Below, piece after piece: positions 35,812 to 48,047 of a DNA stretch of 64,000 nt. This DNA comes from Sphagnum magellanicum. Lineage: Eukaryota > Streptophyta > Sphagnopsida > Sphagnales > Sphagnaceae. The stretch spans positions 6,866,041-6,930,040 of the forward strand of contig CM038917.1 in NCBI GenBank assembly GCA_021904315.1, in the 5' to 3' direction. Both the position numbers and the translations under genes were made by a program. Every line of letters begins with the position of its first letter. The stretch's first letter is position 1. The notes beneath the pieces are model-generated. The model did not search any database and was not told the origin of the DNA. It saw only the letters and a program-made list of their open reading frames with translations.

Positions 35812-38426
35812 TCAGAAACGGATACCCAAGCGGGGTGTGAAAGGAAGGCCTACAATGCGATCCACCCGCCTGCCATGCACACTAAGGAGTGGGAACCTAG
35901 GAAGCGATGTCCAAGTGCCATCCACCAAATGGTACATAACGGCCTCATTTCCTGAATCACTCATGAGGAAGATTCTGCCACTCTGGTAGAAACAGTTCAA
36001 AGTGTGTTCTGAATTAGCTTGTTTGTTGGGAAGAAATACTTGCACATTTGTAAACATTGTGGAAACCAAGGTGGGCTCTTCTATCACTTCTTGCTGCAGT
36101 AGTCCGCTACGTACCACCTGCTCTGGTCCCGGCAGCTCATAGATCGAGACCTCGCAGTTACGAATGTTGTCGACAAGGAAAACCCGGTCTTCGGACGCCA
36201 CTAGATGGGGTAATGGCCGCCCCAGCTTCAGATCTTTCCACTGTTGGGGTTTGCGGAGGAGTGTTATCATGTTTCCCGTTTGCAGCACATATGCTACGCA
36301 CACACCAGAGACGAAAGAGATCATGTAGAGCACGCCCTTGCAGTAAGTGCTCAAAACGGCTGGAACTTCAGTGTATGCCACCACTAGATTGACTCTGCGA
36401 GATGCGAATACCATCAGGGGAAAGTCTTCGTTGGCCGGGACATCCACAGGAGCACTCCATGCCTTGGTTCTGGAGTCGTAGATCCGAAGCACGTTTTGGT
36501 ACAGCCTCTCGGGTCTGCGTCCTGCTTCACGCTCGGGATTCCGTTTGTGCCAGTTCGACAACCCCATAACAATGAGCTGAAAGCTTGCTGAGCTCTGCTC
36601 TCTCCAATCAGCTGGGTTGTTGTTGTTGTTTTTCCCAACAGCTAGTGGCGGCACCTCTATCATCTCGTGTACAATTCCGTGGAATGTGCCATCTCTAGGA
36701 AGAACCATGAACTTCCTGTTGAACGGAGAACACATGATGTAAGCTGCTACACGCGGAGTGGTGTAGCAGATCACACCAGCACACGATCGCAGCGGCACTT
36801 TGGCATGAGGTGGTAGCCATGACAAATCGGGAGCTTGCTGCCATGCATTCAGACCCAGGTTGAATGTCATCCCCAACCTGGTCTTAGGCTGCCGGCCCGT
36901 GCGGTTGGGGTAGAAAATTGGAGACTTTGCTGCCATTGTCTCTAACACTGGTGATAACATTTGGAAGTGAGAGTCCATCAATACTCTGAAGTACTGCTTG
37001 TTCAAACAAGCACATATGCTCAGATCTTTGAGCGACAGCATGCTCATGATTCTTACAACGCAGTCCTCCGAGAGCTGTGAAGCAGGAAAGCGTATCCTAC
37101 GGAAGGTGTACACAGCAGTTCTTTGTCTCCGAATCATGGTTTGCAGCTGGTGTGGAGGATAGATTTCCGAACTCCTGAAATCCATCCACATAAGAAACAC
37201 TTGAGGAAAGACTTCTAGGGTTTCAAACAATTGAAACCATTAGCATCCACCACATGACTACTGCCCAAATTGCTCACTCCCACGACAAGAAAGAGATGCT
37301 GCTCACATTGAGACCAGAAACTCGATTCTACGTGAAAACGTGTTGTGGAAATTCAGGATATTATATTGATGGGAGAGTACATGCAGTGATCATCACCTAT
37401 TTACCTGCTGCTGGAGGCAATGTTGGAGGGATGCATTGGAAGGTATCTGAGACTAAGGAGTGCCTCTGCTACTTCAAGCTCGCACAACTCTATATCTAGT
37501 TTGCCCTTTCCCTTGTCAAGGTAAGACATTGGAGTTGCAGGGATGGACGGTCTATTCTGCGAAGCTCTCAGATTGTCTACTGGCCGAACTGGTGGCCGAG
37601 GTGCAACAGACTGCGAACCTCTCGAATTGTCTACTGGCCGAGGTGGCCGGGGTACAGAAGGCAGCAGCTGGGTTGCCACGGGTGGACGGCCGGGTATAGA
37701 AGGCCGCTGCTGGGTTTGCACTGGTCGACAGACGGGTATAGAACGCAGCTGCTGGGTTTGCACGGGTCGACGGACGGGTATACGAGGCAGCTGCTGCGCT
37801 GGCCCGGGTTGCCTGACGGGTGTAGGAGGGAGCTGATGAGTTTGCCGGGATGGCCGGACGGGTAGAGGAGGTAGGTGATGGGTTGGCCGGGGCGGTATAG
37901 GAGGTAGCTGATGGGTTAGCCGGGATGGCCGGACGGGTATAGGAGGCAGCTGCTGAGATGGCCGGGCTGGTGGCCGGAGTGCAACAGGCAACTGGTCGGG
38001 CCGTTCAGTTAGCCGTCTAGTCTCCTGACGTATTGGAACATTCCGAAAACCCGTTATCGTGGTGGATGCAACCGGCTCCGAGTTTCTGTACTGTGGATTC
38101 AGTCGACTAGATCGTGTCCGGACACCAGTCCTGAAAACGGTGGAAGCAGCAGTTGGGCGATATTGGACCCGCGGGACCACCTCATGAGCGAGTGGAGCTG
38201 AAGGACTCCTGTTCTGCTGCAGAGTCGATGATGATCGTAGCACTGGCAGATGTGCAGGAGCCGAAGGACTTCGGCTCTGCTGTAGAGTCGAAGATAATCG
38301 TGGGCGCACTCGCCGATGGGCATCAGCTGCAACCATCTCATCCCACATTTCAGCTCGTAACGCTGCATCGCCTTCAACATACTCTGCAGCCAGGAGTAGC
38401 ATATGGAAATTTCGTAGTTCCGACAT
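35812..38426 (-). CDS. Proline-rich/F-box protein, copy B
   Basis: Exons 38426-37405 and 37174-35812 on the minus strand, joined by a 230-base intron with donor CAG|GTAAAT and acceptor TTTCAG|G; the phase is exact. The model gives 794 residues. Residues 1-40 (MSELRNFHMLLLAAEYVEGD...) look helical and acidic. A Ser/Arg-rich stretch and about ten QLPPIPVRP-type repeats follow to about 280, then a conserved charged tail, an F-box at about 370-410, and a propeller-like C-terminus with strands such as LRIYDSRTKAWSAPVDVP. F-box proteins recruit substrates to SCF ubiquitin ligases; a proline-rich N-terminus of this length is unusual. Over the 459 codons shared in the F-box ORF, A and B differ at 19 residues with no indel. 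An untranslated first exon is likely, since TTTTGCAG|G lies 25 bases upstream of this ATG. The alternative upstream ATG at 39726 would be out of frame here. Confidence 0.7.
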
Positions 38427-38451
38427 CTTCTTAGATCGGTTTCTGCAACTC

Positions 38452-39695
38452 CTGCAAAACACAATCGATCAGGGATCTTAATTGAGGATGTATAACATAT
38501 TTGCTGCAACTTGCACAACCATACAAAGCAACACATACATGACATCAATTCATGTGATTTCCAGTTTATCGACTCCAAACGAAATGCTTCCGGAAGATGA
38601 CAAGAAAATGCACGCTCCTAGATGCATAGGATCCAATGCAAGGAAATACAAGCTGGACTATGACAAAACGGAAGGTCCCATCACTCATCGGCTAGCATTC
38701 GATCCTACAGCCCATCCATTTACATAGCAAAGCATGTGCACTTCTACTGGTTACATGATAACAATGAGAAAAAAAGACGCACTGCCATGAGCATATACAT
38801 AAATCACTACATATCATACCACAAACACATAGCTCACTTAAATCACTACATATCATATCACATACACATAGCTGAGGCCGAATAGGAGAACCTCTGCAAG
38901 CAACAGTACATCACTTCATGGGAAGATACATGCAGGAGCATCATACAGAAACAAGGATAGGAGAACCAACTCTGCAAGCAACAGTAGACCACTTGGGACA
39001 ATCGTACGAACATCATACAGAATAACAATAGGTCGAGAACCTCTGCAAGCAACAGACGACCACTCAAGGAAGGATACATACACGAGCATCATACACAAAG
39101 AACGATAGGAGCACCAGCTCTGCAAGCAACAGAAGAACATCAATTGCGACGATAAACACACGAGTTTCATTCACAGCAACACGAGAATGTTGCAAGCAAG
39201 CAACAATGGATCACATCATAACTTGGGATGATACATGTACATGAACATCATACAGAACAGCAACAGTAGGAGAACCTCTGCAAGCAAGCAAACAAGCAAC
39301 AGTAGATCACCTAAGGAGAAACTTGCACGAGCATAATACAGAACAACGACAACAGGAGAACCTCTGTAAGCAACCAACCAAACGACCGACCAACCAACAA
39401 ACAGTAGATCACTTGGGAAGACACTTGCACGAGCACAATGCAGAACAAAAATTAGAGAACCAGCAGCTCTGCAAGCAACAACAACAGTTAACAACAGTTT
39501 GTATAAGATGATGATCACTTGGGATACTTGGAAGACGATCATACAAAGCAGCAGCAATAACAACAGCAACACACTTGTTAGAGCGATGAGATACATGTAT
39601 GAAAAACCATAGAATGATGCACAATATAAAGAGCGAGATACATGAAGCTGCATGACGGATTAAACTTTCTCAACGCATCAAGTAAGAAAACTCAC
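38452..39695 (-). other. Leader intron of copy B with a degenerate tandem array
   Basis: Bounded by G|GTGAGTTTTC (39695) and TTTTGCAG|G (38452) on the minus strand. It holds the same 70-95-b degenerate array as copy A (about 38870-39510), with unit phrases 'cacttgggaagaca', 'agcatcatacagaaca' and 'gagaacctctgcaagcaa'. Confidence 0.5.
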
Positions 39696-39726
39696 CCCTG
39701 GTTGTCGATCGAGTACAACCATCCAT

Positions 39727-40600
39727 CGCCTACTAATACAGAATAGATCGGAACATGGATCGAATCATTAGATGCAAGATGCAAGAAAAGAAAAGAAAAG
39801 AAAACACCAGTGTACTGAAAGGGAAACAAATCCATGCGTATGGGCGATATAAATACTCACCACTGATAGAATTCGCGATTCAACTCGCTGATGAAAGCAG
39901 AGCGATTCAACGAAAATCACTGTGATTCAACCTCGCGGGGAGCAGCAGCACGCGCGCGCGGGCTCGATCGGTTACACTAGCGGATCGACACTACAATTAG
40001 AAAGAAAGAAAGAAAAAAGAACTGCTCTGCATAAAACTGTTGGAAGCTCTGTGAGCGAATTAGGCTACTGGAATCTCAGAGCATTCTCAGAGCGGAGGAG
40101 GAGGAGGAACAGGGGACGAACATAAAACAGTTGCAAGGTCCACGCCGCGAATTAGGCTACTCGATCTGAGACCATATTCTCAAAGCTTTAGAGGAGGAGG
40201 ACGAGGAGCAGGGGACCACGACAACAGTTCTCAGGTCTAGTGCAGAGGAGGAGGAGGAGGAACAGGGGACGACTAATGAACTGTTGCTCATTGCTGCCCG
40301 AATTAACCTATTTGAATCTCTCACGAATGGCAGAGCTGCAGCGGCGGATGACGATGAGGGGAAGAAAAAGAGCAGCAGATCATCAAGATCACGATGAAAA
40401 CCCAGAAAACAAAATATCCTGCAAAACCAAAGCAATGCAAACCACAAACTGAGCTCTCAGAACACTAACAACGTCTTACGTCTTTCCAGAAAGACGAAAC
40501 GAAAATGACTACTGTGTCTGACTCCGCTCTCCCAGCTTTGGAAACTCTTAATGGGCTGTGAAGGTGTCCGTGCTGGTTGGACATCGCTTTTGTCTTATTT
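39727..40600 (-). promoter_or_regulatory. Putative 5' leader and promoter region, copy B
   Basis: Counterpart of 12774-13620. It has donor-like CAGTG|GTGAGTATTT near 39860, CCTCCT runs on the gene strand (40094-40110, 40188-40200, 40243-40260) and a TGGGCT motif near 40553. Relative to copy A it has about 30 extra bases near 40500-40540, so the promoters may not be equivalent. Confidence 0.35.
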
Positions 40601-41119
40601 TAGATAATTACCTATCTCTTGAATTAGTGAGGTGGGTTGAAGAGATCGTGGCAAAGTAAATTTTTTTAATTATATGGTTAGCTAGCAACCATGATAATTA
40701 CCCATGATCAGCTATGATAATTAACCATGCTAGGACAAATTTCAGCCATGTTATGATCAATTTTCGCCATGGTATGATATTAATTAGCCATGCTAATTTC
40801 AATTTTAGTCATATTTCATTCCATGTATTCATGTAATCTGTGTGTGATGATGTAACTCTATGATCCATTCTCTCCATTTTTTTCACCTCATCACCTAGCT
40901 TGAATCATTAAGATCACAGTGCGGAATTTGGTAATTTGCAATTCAAAACTACTACTCCTCCTCCAAGCCCTGAAATCCTCTAGTGGTCAATGTAATTTGT
41001 TAATCATGCTCAAGTGTACAAAATATGTGAATAATTAAATACTTTGATCATGTAATACAAATCTATTTGAATATATTATGTGTTGCTCATATATGTGTGT
41101 ACATAATTATGTATGTGAA

Positions 41120-42230
41120 TGTATTGACCATGTACATACATGTTGCATACAAAAATATGTGAATTGAAGTGTTGAGATCATGTACATGCAAAACTTATAT
41201 ATAGGTGTTGATCATATGTATAACCAATTCTGTGAATGTGTTTTAATCATGTAAACAAGTTATGTGCAAATGGGTACCAGCTGAAATGTCCAGAATGAAG
41301 TGTTACCATGGTAACTTCAACATTTCAATGTCAAAGAATTATTTTATTTTTAACATTCCATGTCCAAGCAGGTGCTAATAAGCCAAGGGGTAAATTTAGC
41401 AAAAATTGTGTTATTTTAATCCAGCCCAGGTCTCTTTCAGCGCTTGAGATTGTTCTCAGAGACTACGGTAACAAGAGTAATAAAAGCAGCCGGAGGATTA
41501 AAAGAAATCCTTGAGAGAGAGGATGAAGTTTCATCCATGGTCTCTTGTTGGAAGGAAGGGGTTAGTAAACCAAGGCTGCCCTCTGAGTGCTGCAAGATTC
41601 CTTTGCTTTTCCATAAGATTACTACCAGGTGGTAGGTACAGCTTTCTGAGCACTTCATTTTTTCTAGCTACTACGTCTTGAGGATTTACCCTTAGACGGC
41701 GAGTAAAAGTCTACTCTCATGATCTGCGAACTTATATTTTTTTATTCTAAAAGATTTTATAATTTTCCTTCACAAAAGTTCTTTGTTTATTGGAAAAAAA
41801 AAAAATCCAAAATTTCAACATTTCTGAAATAATATAATTAGTGTTGAAACTTGAAGCTTACATATGCAAAATTATATGTGAATTCACATGTTGAGGTCAT
41901 GTATGTCCAAATTTTATATATGTATGTGTTGATCCATGCATACACAATTATGTGAATGTATCTGATATCATGTGTACAAGTTATGTGTGAATGGGTGTAC
42001 TAGCTGAAGTGCCCAAAGTGAGGTATTACCGGGCAACTGCAACATTTCAATGTTGAATGGTTATTTTATTTTTAAGATTCTATGTCAAAAACTAGAATAT
42101 TTCAGAATATATTAAAAGATTCTTTGTTCTCCTTCACAAAATTTTATTTGTTGAGTTTTATTTTTGTTTTGATAACTTCAACATTTCTCAAATAATCTAA
42201 TTACTGTTAAAAGCTGGCAGAAGGGTAAGT
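41120..42230. repeat. ~350-bp internal duplication in copy B, split by an insertion
   Basis: Same two units as at 13980-14830 in copy A. The first unit is interrupted at 41369-41732. Confidence 0.55.
41369..41732. mobile_element. 364-base insertion unique to copy B
   Basis: It replaces a few bases after 'catgtccaag'. Copy A and the second internal unit of both copies read 'actagaatatt' here, so the insertion is derived. It begins CAGGTGCTAAT, is GC-richer than its surroundings, and is open in several frames (for example GGLKEILEREDEVSSMV and NKPRGKFSKNCVILIQPRSL). No terminal inverted repeats or target duplication were found. It may be transposed gene sequence or double-strand-break filler DNA. 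Confidence 0.6.
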
Positions 42231-43049
42231 TCGTTGCAACAATCAATTGCGCCAGTAAGTACTGTACTATGGTGGTACCTACGCTGGTTAGGCACTAACT
42301 AAATATTTTTGAATTCTCTAAATTTTTTGAAAAGTATTAACCTGGCATGCTGAAAATCTGAAAAAACCTCTTGAAAGCAAACTAGCTTCATTATTTAGTT
42401 TAGTGCCTAATTGTAGAATTTGTTTTTGTGTTACTTCCAAAAGTAAATGACAAAAAAATTATTATTATATTAGGCATCTTCTACCAAACCAGCCTAGGTA
42501 ATATGGTAATGTGCAACAACTAACAAGGTATAACAACCCGCCCAAAGAAAGACGACATTTAATAGCATGATGTAGAATGTGCTTTCATGTGCTTGAGGAA
42601 ATTCGGAAGATTTTCTTTATTTTGTTGATTTCACATACTTCTCTAAAGAAAATAGATATATTATATATAATTAATTGGTTTTCATTCAAGAGTTATAATG
42701 TGGTAGGAAAGATCCGAATGTTTTTCTTTCAGATGCCAAACATTATCTTTAAGACCATGGGTCACCCAAAGATTATAGCAAAGATTTTAAGTGAAGAGAC
42801 CAGAAGCAAATTCCAATTCAAAGGCATAAGGTAATAATGTATGATGAGAGAGCTAGTGCTAATCCATATCTGGGGCTTTGTGGTTATCTTTTATGCACAG
42901 CACACAATCGAATTCACATGACATGGGTGCTGTGTCCTTAGGAGACCTGTCAAGTTAAAGTTGCTGCAATTTGAAAAACAATTTTTACAATCACAATCAA
43001 GATGAGATTGCAGAGTGTTTTAGTTTATTTACCTTCACCACTGACTCTT

Positions 43050-43800
43050 ACTTTTCAGTACCTAATGAGTTCGGTCTATTGTAATCATAGATGGCCAAAG
43101 TGAACCAGCACCCAATAGCACAGCATGTCGGATGGATCATGTGTGAATAAGAAATGCTTTTTCATTGTATTACTATCCCACAGCTAACCATAGTGGTTAG
43201 TTATGTACTAACCATCCACACGTACCTACCTAATAGCCACCGAGTGCCTTCCCTCCTTACCTACCTTCATAGGAACCCACATGAGATGGGGTACTGTGCT
43301 CCTTAGGAGATGTAATAAAAGTTCATCCAATTCAGGAAAAAAAAATTGCTGGAATCACAAATAAGATGAGATTGCAAAGTGTTGCAGTTGAATTATCCTC
43401 ACCCATGACTGTTGTTGAAACAGTCCCTAATCAACAGTATTTACTGTAATCATTGATTTCTTTTCCAAGAATTTGGGCCAAAGTGAACCAGCGCACCATG
43501 CAAGATGGATGGTGTGTGGATAGGAAACACTTTTTCATTGTATTATTGTCCCATGGTTAACCACTGTGGTTAGCGACGAGTACTAATGAACCACATTTTC
43601 TACCTACCTAGTAGACATCAAACACCTTTCCTCCTTACCTACCTTTGTATGATCCCTGCTTGGGATTGGCACCGTGCCCCTTAGGAGGTGGAGTAAAAGC
43701 TGATGCAATTTGGATAACAATTTGTTACAATCACAAACAAGATGAGATTGCAAACTGTTTTAGTTGATTTATTTTCATCAATGACTTTTGCTGAAATAAT
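43050..43800. repeat. Two ~361-bp degenerate tandem units, copy B
   Basis: Matches 15660-16420 of copy A unit for unit, with the same 'ggccaaagtgaaccagc' and 'tttttcattgtatta' phrases. Confidence 0.6.
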
Positions 43801-44452
43801 CCTTTTAATCAAGGTTGTCAGCCCAAGTATCCCAGGGGACGTCTCATGGACCTTCTGGACCTCCTGCTTCTAGCATCCACTAAAAATGTAGGCTTAGGAC
43901 CATAAGCCATGGTTCAGGGACCTCTTGATTTGCTCAAACCATGTTGGGCAAGTGCATGGAGCACTGGGAAGCATTAGGAAACATTGAGTGACACCCTTGG
44001 AACACACCAGGAGAGCACTAGGGAACATTAAGAAACACCAAACAACCTTAGGAAGTGTTGAGAAACACATCAGGAAGGCCAAACAGCACATTAGGAGCAC
44101 CAGGCATGACACCTAGAGTTTGAGGCATAACGCTGAGATTGTTAAGGCCTAACCCAAAAAATAAGTAAATAAAAAGAAATGTCAGAAACCCTGGCCCTCC
44201 CATTGCATTGTCCAACGCACCAAGAGAATCAAGTAGAATGTCAAGAGTGCCATAGCTTGAAAAAATAAAAATAAACATAAACATAATTTTTTAAAAATTG
44301 ACACCTCTCAGCACCACTCCCAAGTGTCCTTGTGTGCCAAGAGCACCGGGCAAAACTCTAGGAGTATCAAGACTCCAAAAAAAAGACCAAAGACCAACAT
44401 GTCAAATGCAGTGTCATAGACCACTTCGGGCAGCATGCCAACACTCTAAGAA

Positions 44453-44910
44453 CCACACAAAGGAGCAAGATAGAGTGCCGAGGACCACATGAAATAGCAT
44501 GTCAACACACCAGGGACCATGCTGCGAACACCACCTGTGAGGTAAATGTGAACCAGAAAAATAAGAATGTAAAAACAATCTCCAAGGGAGGGACATTCCC
44601 ATAAGTCGCAGGACATCCCTAGCCTAAGTACGTTCCTTTTTGGCACCCCTGCCCCTAATGAACCTAATCAACACAGTGTACTAGTGTACTGTAATCTTCT
44701 ATTTATTTACCAAGAATTTGGGTGCCAGAGCGAACAAGCTCCAACTAACACACCATGTAGGATGGATGGTATGTAAACAAGAAACACTTTTTCATTGTAA
44801 TATTGTCCAACCATATTATCTACCTACCTAGTGGCCACCAATTGCCTTCCCTCCTTACCTCCTCTCCCTACATACTTACCCACTTATGCAGGTAGTTACT
44901 TAGATGATGT
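44453..44910. repeat. Continuation of the repeat field beyond copy B
   Basis: 44453-44640 continues the 'aacaccaggaccac..' phrase style of the duplicated segment. 44650-44900 is a third copy of the 361-bp unit ('actgtaatcttctatttatt', 'caagaatttgggtgccagag', 'tttttcattgtaatattgtcc'). None of this is present after copy A. Confidence 0.5.
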
Positions 44911-45594
44911 GTGAAGGTTGAAAGAGGAGGACTTATAAGACAGGTTCCCAAGGTGGAAACTTCTTTGCCTTTCATCCAATGGATGGTGCACTGGAGGGTG
45001 CTAGGTTGGTGTGCTCATCACGAAACCTTTCATTTTAAAATCGAATGATTGTTTCTCAAGAGAGATGATAATATGTGATTGAGGACCACCAACAAAAAAA
45101 ATTTGTAGCTCGACCAAGGTCTTGCTAAATCTACATTTCCAAGTGCAACAATCATTATAACTATACCAATAAAATGTGTGCACCCACACATCTAGTTGCA
45201 ACACTTGTCTTCATACAACACGCAAGCAAGAAACAAGACAAAAATTGGTGGTCAATGTACACATTTTGTGGCCATGTGAGAAGGTACTCAATAATAATTA
45301 AAATTGACACTCCCTGGAGGGAAAACTTGGGAAACCTATGCTGAAAAATGGTTGTACTTACATAAGGAAAACTAAAAGGGGATTGTAGTACCAATATGTC
45401 TATGCTTTCTTCCCATAGTGAAACTTGTATTTTCACACAGTTTTGTCCCATTGTCAATCAAGCAGCGCCTCGCAGAATGGCGCTGCCCCTTATGGAAAGT
45501 TCAAACCAACACCAGTCAAGATACCGGGCATTCCATGAAGTTCCCAAAAAATAACTCATAATCACTCTAGGTAAAAACACCCTGTGAACCTCAA
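44911..45594. other. Intergenic DNA, no gene seen
   Basis: The overlapping short minus-strand ORFs have no recognised motif. Confidence 0.4.
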
Positions 45595-46376
45595 AATGTG
45601 GACCAAATGAAACCTACATTGTTCAGGAATTTCTACGAGTAAATTTTATGGTTGCAAAGGGGAAATTCGAAGATTTTCTAGATGGTCCCAAAAAATGAAC
45701 CCATGGTTCACACTAAAGCCAAGATGCTCATTCAACAAAATGTGGGACCAAATGAAACCTACATTGTTTTGGAGTCTTCACTTCTAAATTTTATGTTTGC
45801 ATAAGGGAAATTCAAAGATTTTCTAGGTGGTCCCAAAAAATGAACTCATAGTTCACACTAAAGCCAAGATGCTCATTCCTCATAATGTGGGACCCAATGA
45901 AACTTACATTGTTTTGGAGTCTTCACTTCTAAATTTTATGTTTGCATAAGGGAAATTCAAAGATTTTCTAGGTGGTCCCAAAAAATGAACTCATAGTTCA
46001 CACTAAAGCCAAGATGCTCATTCCTCGTAATGTGGGACCGAATGAAACTTACATTGTTTTGGAGTCTTCACTTCTAAATTTTATGTTTGCATAAGGGAAA
46101 TTCAAAGATTTTCTAGGTGGTCCCAAAAAATGAACTCATAGTTCACACTAAAGCCAAGATGCTCATTCCTCATAATGTGGGACCCAATGAAACTTACATT
46201 GTTTTGGAGTCTTCACTTCTAAATTTTATGTTTGCATAGGGGAAATTCAAAGATTTTCTAGGTGAACTCATGGTTCACACTAAAGCCAAGATGCTCATTC
46301 CTCAAAATGTGGGACCAAATGACACCTATATTGTTTTGGAGTCTTTACTTCTAAATTTCATGTTTGCATAGGGGAA
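45595..46376. repeat. 145-bp tandem array, about five units
   Basis: The phrase 'agattttctaggtggtccc' or a close variant starts at 45671, 45816, 45961, 46106 and 46251, exactly 145 bases apart. The middle units are nearly identical; the outer ones diverge and the last has an internal deletion after 46260. This is a minisatellite in non-coding DNA. Confidence 0.95.
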
Positions 46377-46560
46377 ATTCAAGATTTCCTAAGTGTCCCA
46401 CAGGGAATGAGAGAATGGAGTCTAAATTTCATGTTTGCATAATGGAAATTCAAGATTTCCTAAGTGTCCCACAGGGAATGAGAGAATGGAGTCTAAATTT
46501 CATGTTTGCATAATGGAAATTCAAGATTTCCTAGGTGTCCCACAGGGAATGAGAGAAAGA
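46377..46560. repeat. 71-bp tandem array, three units
   Basis: 'aagatttcctaagtgtccca' starts at 46381, 46452 and 46523. The 71-base unit is a shortened derivative of the 145-bp unit: it keeps 'catgtttgcata.tggaaattcaa' and gains 'cagggaatgagagaatgga'. Confidence 0.95.
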
Positions 46561-48047
46561 CTCTTCAGGGATATACCTATTGTAGCTTTTTGCATTCTTG
46601 TTCTCAAGAGAAGAATGATGTGACAAGAATGATGAGAACCCACAATTGTGTGTGTGACATCTTGTTATTGTGTGCAACAATCATCTAAAATAGCATAGTT
46701 ATACTTGTTTGTACAATGTACTGTCTTCAAGGAATGCCATAGGTTCTTCTTTGTGTACACTCCCCTAATTACCTCTTTGATTTGGGGACTCTCTTTGATT
46801 TGCTCATGGATGACCTCTTTCTCACCCTGGTTTCCAGACAAGCTCATTCAATTCACAAGACCTACAACCTGATGTTTGCTATTACTTGTCTTGGAACAAT
46901 CTGTTTTCCTCATCTTTCAAGCTCTTCAGAGCTTCCCTCTTGACCCTCTTTGAGCTTTTGAGTTTTGAGTTTTTTTTTTTTTTTCTAACCTATTTTTTCA
47001 GCCCTCACCAATATTTCTGTTGACTTAGCAGCTTTTGGACAGCAGTACAGAAAACCTAGTACTGTTTGGTTACTGTTATATCACATTTCTTGGAGAAAGA
47101 ATATGGAGTAAATTCAAGCCATACCTGCATGTTGTGACATGACCACTTCCGAATCTCTTCAAATCTCCTTGCCTCAACTCACCTTATTTCTAGACTTGCA
47201 TCACTAAAAGGCCTGGTGCAGAACCTGCTTACAACACAACCTTCATTCCTATTACTTCAGGTACACATTTCCTGAATCCACAACATTTACACCCAATTCT
47301 TTCTCCTATTCTCAAGATTGCCATCTTCTCTACCACCTATCCCACCACAACTTGAATGCCAACCGATGGATCAAGAAGAAAGGCATACCAACAATTCATG
47401 CCCAACAAGCACCCAGCAGAGTAGACTGTCTTCCTTCATGGAGGGTGCTTCTCAAACTGTGACCTTCTGAATCTCAGCCACTGTGACTCATACTGCACTG
47501 AAATTGCAACCAAGGTATTCAATGAGACCATTGGATGTGACTTCTTGCACAACCTACCCAGATTGAAAACCGTCTGAAGAAAATCATTTCACAATTTGCA
47601 AACAAAAACTCTTAAATCTATTGGGAAAGGGATTTGAGAAAAGGAACAAAAGCACCAGAAGCCTTATCATGACTGGTCATGGTGGTTGCACTTATAGGTG
47701 CCTCAGCATATTGAGCATCTAAAAGGAAAGCTTCAAAATCAATAGCCACAAGTGAGGTTTGAAACAACACCAGGACAAGCATCTGTGGAAGCAGTCCAGT
47801 TGAGAACTGCACAACCAAACACAAGTTGTTACCCCATTCAACAGAGAAGTTTCTCTCCACTTTGAGGGAAATCAGGATAACATCACATAAGATATAACAA
47901 TCAGCAATGCTCTGCTTGATATGCAGAATCTGTTCAGAAACCAGTTGTACTCAGATAGGCTAAACTAATGTGGATAGCTAAATTACCACAATGTTGTTAG
48001 AAGTGTTGGAGATTGCTCTCCAGCACCATCTTGATGAAGCTCATGTT
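46561..48047. other. Region downstream of MutS2, no gene seen
   Basis: Base composition is closer to coding DNA than further left, but no ORF carries a recognisable domain. It may include the 3' UTR of the MutS2 transcript. Confidence 0.4.

Larger units (their letters stand above)
35056..44452. repeat. Segmental duplication, copy B
   Basis: Colinear with 8108-17044, starting at 'gttctggagcaca' (35056) and ending at 'aacactcta' (about 44450). It is about 460 bases longer, mainly because of the insertion at 41369-41732. Repeat text related to the inside of the unit continues beyond its right edge (44453-44910), while copy A stops abruptly. B may therefore be closer to the original locus and A the derived copy. 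Confidence 0.95.

Noticed and set aside
45595-46560. CRISPR array
   Set aside because: Units are contiguous 145-bp and 71-bp tandem repeats without unique spacers, in a plant nuclear context.
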